From Planctomycetota bacterium (GTDB lineage Bacteria > Planctomycetota > Planctomycetia > Pirellulales > UBA1268): a stretch of DNA of 6,632 nt. The notes beneath the pieces are model-generated. The model was not told where the DNA came from, did no database searches, and saw only the letters and a list, made by a program, of their open reading frames with translations. The translations under genes and the position numbers were made by a program. Shown piece by piece: positions 6,575 to 6,632 of this stretch. Where the stretch lies: NCBI GenBank assembly GCA_027622795.1, contig JAQBZA010000186.1, positions 1 through 6,632 on the forward strand, written 5' to 3'. Every line of letters begins with the position of its first letter. The stretch's first letter is position 1.

Positions 6575-6632
6575 GAGCGTCCGGCGAGATGGCACGGGCA
6601 ATCCTGAGCCGCGTGAACGAAAGACGAAGGAT

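Larger units (their letters stand above)
6329..6632. other. Intergenic region upstream of the kinase operon, no supported gene
   Basis: These 304 bp carry no open frame with recognisable protein features. The left part must contain the kinase operon promoter, but I cannot pick a convincing -35/-10 or -24/-12 pair. Positions 6398-6441 hold a cluster of a 7-bp motif. A hairpin CGC-ga-GGG/CCC-GCG lies at 6468-6485. From about 6501 to the right edge the sequence becomes strongly self-complementary and repeat-like. No T-rich tract suggesting an intrinsic terminator is present. A gene to the right of the window may be served by this region. Confidence 0.6.

Noticed and set aside
6590..6605. TGGCACG match to a sigma-54 -24 element on the plus strand
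   Set aside because: The -24 half is perfect, but the -12 position reads ATCCT in place of TTGCW and lacks the essential GC.
1..6632. CRISPR array, tRNA, rRNA, transposase or phage-type genes
   Set aside because: None of their signatures (regularly spaced repeats, cloverleaf folds, rRNA motifs, DDE motifs or integrase motifs) was found on either strand.

Overview
The window comes from a GC-rich bacterium, almost certainly a member of the Planctomycetota. Three protein families that are strongly expanded and diagnostic in that phylum lie side by side: a DUF1553 (PSD1-type) protein, a DUF1501 protein with a Tat signal, and a DUF1559 type II pseudopilin-like protein with the H-X9-DG C-terminal motif. 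Family calls come from motif recognition in the translations; no database search was run.

Layout. Positions 2-769 (+) hold the C-terminal part of a DUF1553 gene whose start lies left of the window. A DUF1501 gene follows 18 bp later at 788-2233 (+), the usual planctomycete pair. After a 60-bp convergent gap comes everything on the minus strand: a DUF1559 pseudopilin (2294-3328), a 220-bp regulatory interval (3329-3548), an NtrC-type sigma-54 response regulator (3549-4931) and a membrane histidine kinase (4928-6328). Kinase and regulator overlap by 4 bp (ATGA), with the kinase upstream, so they form one two-component operon. The last 304 bp (6329-6632) contain no convincing gene. They hold a short-motif cluster and a strongly folded, repeat-like stretch that runs off the right edge.

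How the parts may work together. The main observation is that the 220-bp interval upstream of the pseudopilin appears to contain a sigma-54 control region. It has a -24/-12 element with exact GG-N10-GC spacing about 40 nt upstream of the translated region. It also has a perfect 16-bp palindrome centred about 146 bp upstream of the predicted transcription start, where enhancer sites of NtrC-type activators normally lie. The gene next door encodes such an activator, with an intact GAFTGA loop and a Fis-type DNA-binding domain. The simplest model is a local PilSR-like circuit in which a membrane sensor and its sigma-54 activator drive one dedicated DUF1559 pseudopilin. This is inference from motifs and spacing and is directly testable.

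The second item worth attention is the right-edge element. It has a perfect 10-bp stem with a GNRA-type loop and an adjacent helix with tandem G/A mismatches. It may be a structured RNA or a dispersed genomic repeat.
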